Shown in pieces: positions 8,552-16,700 of a DNA stretch of 31,446 bases. The notes beneath the pieces were generated by a model. That model saw only the letters and a program-made list of their open reading frames with translations, did not search any database and was not told the DNA's origin. The stretch is from JAWODU01 sp046483125. Its GTDB lineage: Bacteria; Verrucomicrobiota; Kiritimatiellia; UBA8416; JAWODU01. Position numbers and translations under genes: made by a program. The DNA lies in the NCBI GenBank assembly GCA_046483125.1, contig JAWODU010000122.1:1-31446 (forward strand), read 5' to 3'. Positions within the stretch are counted from its first letter, which is position 1; the number at the start of each line of letters is the position of its first letter.

Positions 8552-10759
8552 ATGAAGACCGGGGCCTTCTACATCGCGGCTTTTTTGTCCGCCTTTCTGC
8601 TTTTCTCGATTCAGCCCGTGTCCTCAAAGGCTATTCTGCCGCTTTTCGGCGGAAGCTACCTTGTCTGGGGCGCCGCAATGGTGTTTTATCAGACTATTCT
8701 TCTGGCCGGATACCTTTACGCCCACGTTGTCCAGCGGCGACTCGGAGTTTTCAACTACGGAAAACTGCACTGTTTCCTGGTAATTCTGCCGCTTCTGATG
8801 ATGCCTTTCGGGTTCGAATCATGGAACCCCGCCAGCGCGGACGTGCCGCTTACCGCCTCGGTATTCGCACTGCTCCTGGTGTCGGTTGGAATTCCCTGCA
8901 TGGCGCTTTCCACCACAAGTCTCGTGCTCCAGCGGTGGCTGTCCCACTCGGACCTTGAGCGCAAGACAAATCCCTATGTTCTCTACGCTTCATCGAACCT
9001 GGGCTCCATGCTGGGGCTTGTAACATACCCGTTTGTCGTAGAGCCCATGTTTTCCCTCAGCGAGCAGGCCGATCTGTGGTGGACGGCGTATGCCCTGCTC
9101 GTTCCCCTGCACTTTCTCTGCTTTCCATGGAAGACGGCGAGGCTGGCAAAAAGGTCGGCCCCCACACCCGCGCAACTCGTACCGGGTCCGGGGGCGGGCA
9201 GGATTTTACGGTGGCTTGGGCTCAGCGCGGCTCCCTGCGCGGCGTTCGTGGCAGTGACCAACGTGCTTACGCTCGACCTGGCTTCGGTGCCCCTGCTGTG
9301 GGTATTGCCCCTGGGTGTCTTCCTGGGGGCTTTCGCCGTCGCTTTCAAGCACAAGCGCTGGCGCCCCCCGTGGCTGAAAAAACTTTTCCCCTGGTCGCTG
9401 CTTCTGGGAATGACGCTTTACCTTACATCTCAACTGCGGCTGATGGTGCCCCTGCACCTTACTCTGCCGCTTTACCTCCTGATACTGCTGGTCCTGTGCC
9501 TGAATACGGCCAATACCCTTTCAGATTCAAGACCCGCCGGCGAAGGGCATCTTACCACGTATTACCTCGCCATAGCGTTCGGCGGAGTGGCGGGATCATT
9601 TACTGTTACCTGGATCGTCCCGGTTGTGAGCCAGGCGCTCGTCGAATATCCTCTCTCGCTGGCGCTGGCCGCGGGCTTTCTCGCCTCGGCCGAGGGCAAC
9701 GGAAGCGGCAAAGCGCCGCGAACCCGGACTACTGTTCTCTGCGTCGCGGGCGCCGCGGCGGGGCTTCTTGCCGTACCGTTCCTGTGGGTCCGTTTTGCGC
9801 CCGAGGCCCTGCCTGCAAACCTCCTGCTGATTTCCGCCGCTTTGCCCGTGGCATTTTCCGTGCTTGGGGTTCTGCATTCCTTCAGCCGCCTTGCAATAGT
9901 ACTGGCGGCAATTACTGTCTTTTCCAACTGGACTGAAGTACTCTCCGCCGGCGGCAATCAGATAATGCTAAAGCGGAATTACTATGGAATTTACAGAGTT
10001 TATGAAAAGAACGGTTTGCGCTATCTCCAGCACGGCACCACTCAGCACGGCCGGCAATACGTCCGATGCCCCGGAAGCGCCACCCCGCTTGCCTATTATC
10101 ATCCCCGCACTCCAGCCGCTCAAATTATGAAATCCGATCCTTTTGATTTTGAGAAAATAGGCATGATCGGCCTGGGCACAGGAGCGCTGGCCGCTTACGT
10201 ATCCAAAGGCCAGACGCTGACGATTTACGAGCTTGATCCCGACAACATACCGATTGCCGAAAAATACTTCGGCTATCTTGACCGCGGCCGTAAAAACGGC
10301 GCTGAAATACGCTTCGTAGTCGGCGACGGACGAAGGCGTTTAAGAGAAAGGCCCGACGGCAGTCTGGATGTCCTCGTGGTGGACGCCTTTAACAGCGGCT
10401 CCATACCCGTGCACCTGATAACCGTCGACGCGTTCCGTGAGTATTTCCGCAAACTGGATTCCGGCGGCGTTCTTCTTCTGCACGTTTCCAACAAAGCTCT
10501 TTCCCTGAAGCCGGTAGTTTTCAGCAACGCCCTTGCCTGCGGTCTGCGCGCGGCGGGCAAAACCACGTTCGCGGATCCGCCGGACGCGGATTACACTTCG
10601 TGGATGGCGGTAACACGCGACGCCGAAATAATCCGGACACTTGTCGAGCGCTACCACTGGAACGCCGCCCCGCCGGCACACCTGCCCGGGCCGTGGACGG
10701 ATAACTACAGCAATCTCATGGGCGCACTTCTGAGGGGAGGGGTGCGGGATTCGAGATGA
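8552..10759 (+). CDS. Membrane-anchored spermidine-synthase-like protein (fused MFS/spermidine synthase family)
   Basis: The N-terminal ~470 residues contain about a dozen hydrophobic helices starting MKTGAFYIAAFLSAFLLFSI and including the family phrase FSIQPVSSKAILPLFGGS. A soluble domain follows: NYYGIYRVYE (~475), LQHGTTQHGRQ, a Rossmann glycine loop GMIGLGTGALAAY (~536), YELDPDN (~558), VGDGRRRL, and VVDAFNSGSIPVHL (~609). This is the architecture of bacterial fused membrane/spermidine-synthase-like proteins. Relatives usually have DAFSSD before the IPVHL; here it is DAFNSG, so an acidic residue at the aminopropyl-transfer site is missing. Aminopropyltransferase activity is therefore doubtful, and methyltransferase-like activity or binding of a decarboxylated-SAM-like ligand remains possible. 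The start is 7 bases after the upstream stop with no clear ribosome-binding site, which suggests coupling. Confidence 0.88.
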   Translation: MKTGAFYIAAFLSAFLLFSIQPVSSKAILPLFGGSYLVWGAAMVFYQTILLAGYLYAHVVQRRLGVFNYGKLHCFLVILPLLMMPFGFESWNPASADVPLTASVFALLLVSVGIPCMALSTTSLVLQRWLSHSDLERKTNPYVLYASSNLGSMLGLVTYPFVVEPMFSLSEQADLWWTAYALLVPLHFLCFPWKTARLAKRSAPTPAQLVPGPGAGRILRWLGLSAAPCAAFVAVTNVLTLDLASVPLLWVLPLGVFLGAFAVAFKHKRWRPPWLKKLFPWSLLLGMTLYLTSQLRLMVPLHLTLPLYLLILLVLCLNTANTLSDSRPAGEGHLTTYYLAIAFGGVAGSFTVTWIVPVVSQALVEYPLSLALAAGFLASAEGNGSGKAPRTRTTVLCVAGAAAGLLAVPFLWVRFAPEALPANLLLISAALPVAFSVLGVLHSFSRLAIVLAAITVFSNWTEVLSAGGNQIMLKRNYYGIYRVYEKNGLRYLQHGTTQHGRQYVRCPGSATPLAYYHPRTPAAQIMKSDPFDFEKIGMIGLGTGALAAYVSKGQTLTIYELDPDNIPIAEKYFGYLDRGRKNGAEIRFVVGDGRRRLRERPDGSLDVLVVDAFNSGSIPVHLITVDAFREYFRKLDSGGVLLLHVSNKALSLKPVVFSNALACGLRAAGKTTFADPPDADYTSWMAVTRDAEIIRTLVERYHWNAAPPAHLPGPWTDNYSNLMGALLRGGVRDSR

Positions 10760-10822
10760 GCATGGGAGCAACCACGGATTTCAGCAATATACGCCGAAGG
10801 TCGGGTCAGAGGTCAGAGGGGG

Positions 10823-10907
10823 AGATTAAGGCTAAAGATTAGGGCGAAAGATTAAGGGTTCTGAGTTTGTTTCCCTAATCTTTCGCCTTAATCTTTAGCC
10901 CTAATCT
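10823..10907. repeat. Long inverted repeat (arms of 35-36 bp, 14-nt loop)
   Basis: The left arm (10823-10858) and right arm (10873-10907) are reverse complements apart from a few A/G differences, around a 14-base spacer. Each arm is itself built of 13-bp units of the form taaagattagggc / gaaagattaaggg. Most departures from symmetry are A-versus-G, so in RNA some would still pair as G-U. It sits between two convergent transcription units. It could act as a bidirectional transcript-end structure or be a MITE-like relic. There is no poly-U tail that would make it a classic intrinsic terminator. Confidence 0.8.
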
Positions 10908-10947
10908 ATTAGTCCTTACACCTAGTCCTTACACTTAGTCCCTCTCC
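10873..10947. repeat. Direct tandem array with 13-bp period
   Basis: Successive 13-mers are ccctaatctttcg (10873), ccttaatctttag (10886), ccctaatctatta (10899), gtccttacaccta (10912) and gtccttacactta (10925), then a truncated gtccctctcc (10938-10947). The first three are the inverted partners of the units on the left arm at 10820-10858; the last three keep the same 13-bp phase but have drifted in sequence. Confidence 0.75.
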
Positions 10948-10962
10948 TGCTCTGCTCTTCTT

Positions 10963-11013
10963 GCATCGCGGATAAGCGGCGCTACAGTACCTCCAGTACG
11001 CCGCCAGCGATGC
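10963..11013. repeat. Nested imperfect palindrome
   Basis: The outer arms are GCATCGC (10963-10969) and GCGATGC (11007-11013), and the inner arms are GCGGCG (10976-10981) and CGCCGC (10999-11004). Two GTAC words (10987-10990 and 10996-10999) flank the centre. In DNA or RNA this would fold into a two-stage stem with an internal loop. No open reading frame or known RNA family is recognised. Confidence 0.55.
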
Positions 11014-11037
11014 GGGCTGCAGGGCTACAGGGCACAC
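11014..11037. repeat. Three degenerate 8-bp tandem units
   Basis: GGGCTGCA (11014-11021), GGGCTACA (11022-11029) and GGGCACAC (11030-11037) follow directly on the nested palindrome. The unit is short and degenerate, and no function is evident. Confidence 0.5.
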
Positions 11038-11111
11038 ACGGAGCGCAGAGGCAGAGCCGAACCCCTCCCGTGCTCCGGGTTCCGGCCTGCGTGGCGCGGG
11101 GCTGCGATTGT

Positions 11112-12614
11112 CTACTCCCTGTTGTCATGTCCTGAGGGCACGACGTCCGAAGTCTCCAGGTAGTACTTCAGCAATCTGTCCTCCATATCCCGCCGCGCTT
11201 CCTCGTATTCCGGCTTGCCGTACACGTTCTTCAGCTCCCCGGGATCACGTTCCAGATCGTAGAGTTCGTCCGCCTCGTAAAGCCTCTTAACCAGCTTGTA
11301 TCTCCGGTTGCGCACCATCACCGCCTTGCCCAGGAACTCCAGCCGCTCCTGCTGAAGGCTTACCTTGGGCCAGTACACGCCGTCGGGAGTGGGCGGCTTC
11401 CTCATGTCCGCGTATGCAACGTAAGTTTCCTCCTCCAGCCTGCCTCCTTCGCAGAACACGGCGTCGCGGTGGTTGTCCGTCCCGCCCGCCAGGACCGGAA
11501 GCAGGCTCCTGCCGAAATGCGGGTGGGGCAGTTTGAGTCCCGTAAGGTTCTCGACCGTCGCCGGGAAATCAATCAACTCCACCATGGCCTCCCTGGTCCC
11601 GGGCTGAACGGCAACCCCTGCGGGCGGCTTGATGAGAAACGGCACGCGGGTGAGACAGTCCTCGAAGCAGATCTGGTGTTTTTCGACCAGGTTGTAATCC
11701 CCTGTAAAATCGCCGTGGTCCGGAAAAAAGAAGACGGCGCTGTCATCGTACATGCCCGCTTCTTTCAGGGCGTCCACAACCATGCCGAACTGATGATCCA
11801 CGCGGGCGCATTGCCCGTAATACACGCCTCTCAGTTCTCTCCACCGTTCCTCCGGCCAGTCCCCGCATTCTATGCGGTCATGATACGCCTTCATGAAGCC
11901 GCACTTCCCCTGGCATGACTCCGGCCCCGGGGCGCGCGGCGGAATTTTCCCGCGGTCTATAAGGCTGTACCATGGGTCCTCAACGGAGTAAGGCGGATGC
12001 GGGTAGGCAATTGCCAGGAAAAGGCACAAAGGCTTTTCGTCCTTGTAGTTACGAATGTAATCCACCGCTCCTTCAACGTTCGCCCAGTCCCAGTCCCTGG
12101 CATAGGGAGCGTCACCTTTTTCTATTTTGCCCCTGTAGAACGAATAGAATTCCCCGTTGCCGGCGCAGTCTTCGCGGCGGGCGGGCGGATACAGGGGATG
12201 TTCCGGAGGCTTTACGTCCGGATCGAGTATCTCTCCGTATCCCCTGGCGTATTTGACGTCCGCGTATTCCTCGAAGCCGAGCTGGCCGGGCACAAGGTCG
12301 TTCTTGCCTCCCCACCACACCGTGTAACCGTTGTCTTTCAGAAGCTTGAGCAGGTTGTTGTCGTCCGGCTGATGAAGCATTCGCGCCATGGACCGGTGGC
12401 CCCGCACGTGCGGGTACCACCCGCTCATGAAAGAACACCTGCTGGGAGTGCATACCGGGTTCTGGCAGAAGGCATTGCGGAAAGACACTCCCTCCGTCGC
12501 GGCGAACCTGTCCAGGTTGGGTGTAACCGCCCCGGGATTGCCCATATGCGCCAGGACGTCTCCGCGCCACTGGTCGGGGTTGAATATTATGATATTGGGC
12601 AGTTTTTTTTCCAT
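11112..12614 (-). CDS. Sulfatase (type I, formylglycine-dependent), no signal peptide
   Basis: This is a member of the alkaline-phosphatase-fold sulfatases, which remove sulfate esters from sugars or other substrates. I chose ATG 12614 (500 residues) because AAAGGA (12622-12627) lies 7 bases upstream; the GTG nine codons further up has none. Residues near the start read NIIIFNPDQWRGD, with Asp14 as a metal ligand. Cys55 in VCTPSRCSFMSG is the C-x-P-x-R cysteine that must be converted to formylglycine. FFPDHGDFTGDYNLVEKH supplies the distal Asp/His metal site. There is no N-terminal signal peptide, unlike most secreted bacterial polysaccharide sulfatases, so it is predicted to act in the cytoplasm. 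It is the last gene of the minus-strand operon, 45 bases after the toroid gene. The substrate is unknown, and no maturase gene (FGE or anSME) is in the window. Confidence 0.95.
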   Translation of the reverse strand: MEKKLPNIIIFNPDQWRGDVLAHMGNPGAVTPNLDRFAATEGVSFRNAFCQNPVCTPSRCSFMSGWYPHVRGHRSMARMLHQPDDNNLLKLLKDNGYTVWWGGKNDLVPGQLGFEEYADVKYARGYGEILDPDVKPPEHPLYPPARREDCAGNGEFYSFYRGKIEKGDAPYARDWDWANVEGAVDYIRNYKDEKPLCLFLAIAYPHPPYSVEDPWYSLIDRGKIPPRAPGPESCQGKCGFMKAYHDRIECGDWPEERWRELRGVYYGQCARVDHQFGMVVDALKEAGMYDDSAVFFFPDHGDFTGDYNLVEKHQICFEDCLTRVPFLIKPPAGVAVQPGTREAMVELIDFPATVENLTGLKLPHPHFGRSLLPVLAGGTDNHRDAVFCEGGRLEEETYVAYADMRKPPTPDGVYWPKVSLQQERLEFLGKAVMVRNRRYKLVKRLYEADELYDLERDPGELKNVYGKPEYEEARRDMEDRLLKYYLETSDVVPSGHDNRE

Positions 12615-12621
12615 TTCATTG

Positions 12622-12627
12622 TCCTTT
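12622..12627 (-). promoter_or_regulatory. Ribosome-binding site that sets the sulfatase start
   Basis: AAAGGA on the minus strand lies 7 bases before ATG 12614. It falls inside the longer GTG-initiated reading frame, so it argues that translation begins at 12614 and not at 12641. Confidence 0.7.
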
Positions 12628-12659
12628 ACTTCAGTCGCCACGGCGCGCCGGCCGCTTGA

Positions 12660-13763
12660 TTAATACAGGCTCTTCTGGCGCTGGTACATCGGCAGGTACT
12701 GCTTCTCCAGCGAAAGCACCAGTACGGCCATTGCCGTGGGATACGCCTCGCCCGTGAGGCGGCTCTGCGGAGTGTTGTCCGGCGGGAAAGGCCATTTTCC
12801 GTCGCCGCCCTGGTGCTCAATCAGAATCTGATGCGAGGCATCGGCGAATTCGCTCCATGTTTCTCCCCCAACCTGGAACATGCCCTGGCTCATGTAGAAG
12901 AGAGTAAAGTAGAAATAGCCGCTGTACTGTTCGCCTCCCCAGGAGGGCGGAAATCTTTTGAGGTAATCAAGTGTCTTTCGCGTCTTATCGTCCTGTTCTC
13001 CTTCAAGAAGGCTCTTGATAAATACGGCCACGCCCGACACGGCCGGTTCCGGTTCGCGGCTTACCCCGGGCCGGTACAGAAAACCTGAATTCGCCTTCCG
13101 CTCGTCCTCCTTCGGGTCCCTGAAAGCGCTGTTGACGTAAGCCAGCCCCGAATGAAGCATGCCGGCATCCACGGAGTAGCCGCATTGCCTCGCTGAATGC
13201 AGTACCAGCAACTGCCAGGACGTAACCGAAACGTCGCTTTCCGAGGTATAAGGCGTGTAACGCCATCCGCCGCGAGCTACGGAAGGGCGCCTCACCGCGT
13301 GGGCGTCCGCAATTACGCGCAGGCTTTCCCTGCACCAGTCCGCGAGTCCCCGTTCCGTTTCAGGGTCCCCGGAAGTGCCGAGGTAGGAAAAGCCGAAAAG
13401 ACTGCATATCGCGTGAATATACATTCCCGATCGGTCGCCCTGCCCGAGGTAGCCGTCGGGAGTCATGCTCGCCCTGACGTATTCCATTGACCTGTCCAGG
13501 ACCTCGCCGTAGCGTCCGTCTCGGGGAAAATAGCCGTTGGCGAGAAACGCCAGCCCGGCCAGGCTCGCAACCGCCGGTCTGTACTGCGGTCTTTCGCACG
13601 GCCACGATCCCGCTTCCGTTCCCCGTGTAACCTGGTTGTCGGCCAGCCACTTGAGGCCCGCCCTGATCGCCGATTCCGCGTCCCGTTTCTCTTCGCCGAC
13701 GGCGACCGAACCGGCCGCGAGGAACACGGACAGGCCAAGGCGCATGAATAGTTTGCTCTTCAT
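12660..13763 (-). CDS. Exported squalene-cyclase-like (prenyltransferase toroid) protein
   Basis: This 367-residue protein starts MKSKLFMRLGLSVFLAAGSV, a clear signal peptide with a likely cut before EEKRDAES. The rest is an alpha/alpha toroid with recurrent motifs: a first repeat with AIRAGLKWLADNQ, then GYLGQGDRSGMYIHAI, GGWRYTP followed by SDVSVTSWQLLVLHSA, and GKWPF followed by YPTAMAVLVLSLE. This repeat set is found in the prenyltransferase/squalene-oxidase family and in PVC proteins next to MoxR/Bat clusters. The acidic DxDD motif of true squalene cyclases is not seen, so a structural or binding role is more likely than terpene cyclisation. It lies 6 bases after the giant coiled-coil gene and is almost certainly co-transcribed with it. 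Confidence 0.87.
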   Translation of the reverse strand: MKSKLFMRLGLSVFLAAGSVAVGEEKRDAESAIRAGLKWLADNQVTRGTEAGSWPCERPQYRPAVASLAGLAFLANGYFPRDGRYGEVLDRSMEYVRASMTPDGYLGQGDRSGMYIHAICSLFGFSYLGTSGDPETERGLADWCRESLRVIADAHAVRRPSVARGGWRYTPYTSESDVSVTSWQLLVLHSARQCGYSVDAGMLHSGLAYVNSAFRDPKEDERKANSGFLYRPGVSREPEPAVSGVAVFIKSLLEGEQDDKTRKTLDYLKRFPPSWGGEQYSGYFYFTLFYMSQGMFQVGGETWSEFADASHQILIEHQGGDGKWPFPPDNTPQSRLTGEAYPTAMAVLVLSLEKQYLPMYQRQKSLY

Positions 13764-13769
13764 ATTGCT

Positions 13770-16700
13770 TCAGTACCTCAGAAAATCCTTCATTGAATCA
13801 ACCCATTCCAGGGTCACTTCTTCATAATGCTTCAGTGTATCTTCTCTGGCCGCCTCTTTCCGCGCTTCGTTAAGCTGTTGAATAAGCCAGAGCCTCAGCG
13901 GGTTTTTCACCTCTCCGTCCCGCTCTCCGGACACTGAAATGGTCACCACCGGCCCGGTAAGCGGTGAACGCACAACCCGGTATTCAAACAGGCTCCACCC
14001 GAACGCCGATTCGAATTTCTCCGGGCGCGGACGGTTTTCCAGCGCTGACAGTACGCCCATCACGGCGCTGTGCCGGGCATGAGAAACCTGTCTACCCAGC
14101 CGCCTTGCCGAATAAAGAGCGCTGGTCCTGTTGTCCCTGGTCCATATATCGTCCGGTCCGCCCTGGAACCTGAGCTTCCCCGACAACCGCCGTATGGCCG
14201 AAGCCGAATCCAGTATCCTGATCAGTTCTTCAGCCTGTTTTGTGGTCTCAACAACCAGGAACTGCCGCCGCCTGATGTCCATCCTGTCCCCTTCAATGCC
14301 CGCGCCCAGGTCGCTGATCCGGTTGAGAATTTCCCGCGTCGAAGCAGTCAGCTTTTGCTGAAGTTCCCCATCGCCGGAAAGTCCGACCGTTTTACGGAAA
14401 GATTCAAGGGCGGTCTCCGCCTTTTTCAGCGTCTCGCCGTACTTTTTAACGTCCGGCCTCCTGGCGTCCAGGATCGTACTGCACTCAGCCAGGTTGTCCC
14501 TGGCCGAAATAAGCAGGGGCATTCGTGCCGCGATAAACTGCACAACCGCCTCCGGGAACGCTTCCAGGAACCGGTCGGCGACTTCTCCCGGATTGTCGGA
14601 ACCAGCAAGTTCCTCCGTTATGCCGATAAGGCGGCGGGTATCGTCAAACTCTCTGAGCAAAGGATATTTCTCCTGCGCCTGGGCCAGCGCGCCCGATTCA
14701 AAATCCTCCACCAGCCGGACAAGGCCCTGTCTCAGGTTGTTGTGGTTTCTGCTCAACACATCGATTTCCATGCCGGCGGTCTGCAGGTCGCTCGCGCTCA
14801 TCTGTCCCCCGGCCATGTTTTCGAGCCTTGCCAGCGGTCTTCCGCGTTGCACTCGATACCTCCCGATACGTTCGCGAAGAGCCAGGAACATTCTTTCGCG
14901 TTCCTCCTGTTTTTCCCCGCTTCTCAGGTAAGCCAGCTCTATACCGAGAATATCCGCTATCTCTCCGGCTTCTTCCGCGTCCCGGCGGACCTGCGAGAGA
15001 ACAGACCGCAGGGAACGGACGTAATCGCCGCTCTGTTCGGTCAGGGCCCGTTTTGCGGACCTGAATTTCGCCACGGTCGCCTCTATCTTTTCCGCCAGCG
15101 ACTTCAGGCGCTCCACCGTTCCGGGAAGAGAAATATCCCGGCGCCAGGCCCCGGCAATCATACTCTCGGCTTCTTCCAACGAACGGCCGCTTCTTTCGAG
15201 GTCGCACAAACTGCCAAGGGATCCGGCCGGGAGCCTCGTCGGGCCCGCCGAGTCGTATTGCCGGACACGTTTCCGGCATTCTTCCAGAGCCGAACTGTTC
15301 GAGAAATCCAGGTACTGCACCGCTTCGAGCGCGATCAGGGCCGCGGCAAGCGCCTTTTCCCGGTCCGATATTCTTTCCACTTCCAGCACATCCGCCAATT
15401 CCCATTCAAACGCCAGCATCCGCATTGCCCTGCGTTCCTCTTCGGCGCCTGGGACCGCGGAAATGTCGGTAACCCTGTCCCTGTTCACGGCGCGGAGGTC
15501 GCTCAGAATCCGCAGTCTCAGCGCGTAATATCCGAAGCAGGCAAATGGATTGCGCCCCGCCAGTTCCATATCGGATCTCAGCCATTTTCCGGAGTTTTCC
15601 ATTTTGGCCCGGGCCGCGGATTCCAGCACCCCGTTGTACGCCGACACCAGCCGCTTCCTTGCCTGCGTCTCAACCGGCGCCAGGTCCGGGAGTTCCGGAA
15701 CGACTTCTTTCAGTATCACGTCGAGATTTTCTCTTACCTTTTCCAGTCCGTGACGTCTCTTGCCAAGGCTTTCACTTGCCCGCGCGACCACGTAAACCGA
15801 CGACACCAGGTTGCCCTGGAGTTCCCTGATGCGTTCACCGTCAAACCGGGCTCCCCGGTCGGCCAGTTCGATCAACGCGTCTCCCACGTCCTGCACGCTT
15901 TCCAGGTAAAGCGCAGTGCGCCGGTCCATTGCTTCCTCGCGCGTGCCCTTTCTGCTCTTGACCGACTGAAGGTACCTGCCCGTCAGTCTGCGGACGGCTG
16001 TATCGGGGTTGTCCCCGGCAACGGCTTCAACACTCGAACGGACGGCAAACCTCACAAGAGAATTAACGTCCAGAAGTCTCAAACCCTGCCTTTCTTCCGG
16101 GGCCGACGAACGGGCGATCTTTTCGACGCCTTCTGTTATTTCACGGGTCGCTTCCCTGATCCGGTTTTCCAGCTGTACCACTTCCCTGTTCAGTTTTATC
16201 TCTTTGTCGGACGGCTCGGGCTGTTCCTCTTCATCGATTGCCTCGGGTCCCATCAGGCCCGTGCCGCGCAACGCGTCCGGCAGTCCGTCGGGTGACGGTT
16301 TACGCCTTATCGAATCCAGCTTTTCCCGCACGTCCGACTGCTGTTCCTTCAACTCCAGGACTTCTTTTCCAAGTTGTTTCAGCTTTTCGTCTTTCCGGGC
16401 CGCGGACACCGTCTCGCGCAGGAAACGCGAAACAATACTCCGGCGTTCCCTTTCAACGCGCTCCCGGTCGGCCGTGAGTTCGTCCATTCTCTTCCCGATG
16501 CTTTCAATTTCGTACCCGAGCCCGAAGAGACGCCACGTGAGGTTCCTGGCCTGCCTGAACACCGTCAGTGACGGAATCACTCCCGCGACCGCCGCGAGTC
16601 TTTTCCTGATCGATTCCGGGCTTTCACCCGCCGCTGAATACCGCGCAAGGCCGGCGAGCATGCGCATGTCCTCCTTGTGTCGAGGCAGATCCGTGAAGTG

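Larger units (their letters stand above)
10760..11111. other. Non-coding gap between convergent operons, rich in short repeats
   Basis: This is the only gap above 300 bases. I see no credible gene, tRNA or other RNA gene. It holds a tandem GGTCAGA pair (10804-10817), a run of 13-bp units forming a long inverted repeat and a drifted tail (10820-10947), a nested palindrome (10963-11013), three 8-bp units (11014-11037), and an imperfect hairpin around 11057-11085 whose arms read CCGAACCC and GGGTTCCGG. The last could help end the minus-strand operon transcript, but it has no following U-run. The region looks like an accumulation site for dispersed intergenic repeats. Confidence 0.75.

Noticed and set aside
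10823..10907. Classic rho-independent terminator
   Set aside because: The stem is long enough but relatively AT-rich, and neither side has a U-run. I keep it as a repeat with possible transcript-end function.
10820..10947. Possible CRISPR array
   Set aside because: The units are 13 bp, contiguous without spacers, and partly inverted; no cas gene is in the window.
14070..16295. A 741-codon plus-strand open frame opposite the giant coiled-coil gene
   Set aside because: It mirrors a well-supported minus-strand gene in a GC-rich sequence and has low-complexity, Arg/Pro/Gln-rich content with no recognisable domain or ribosome-binding site.
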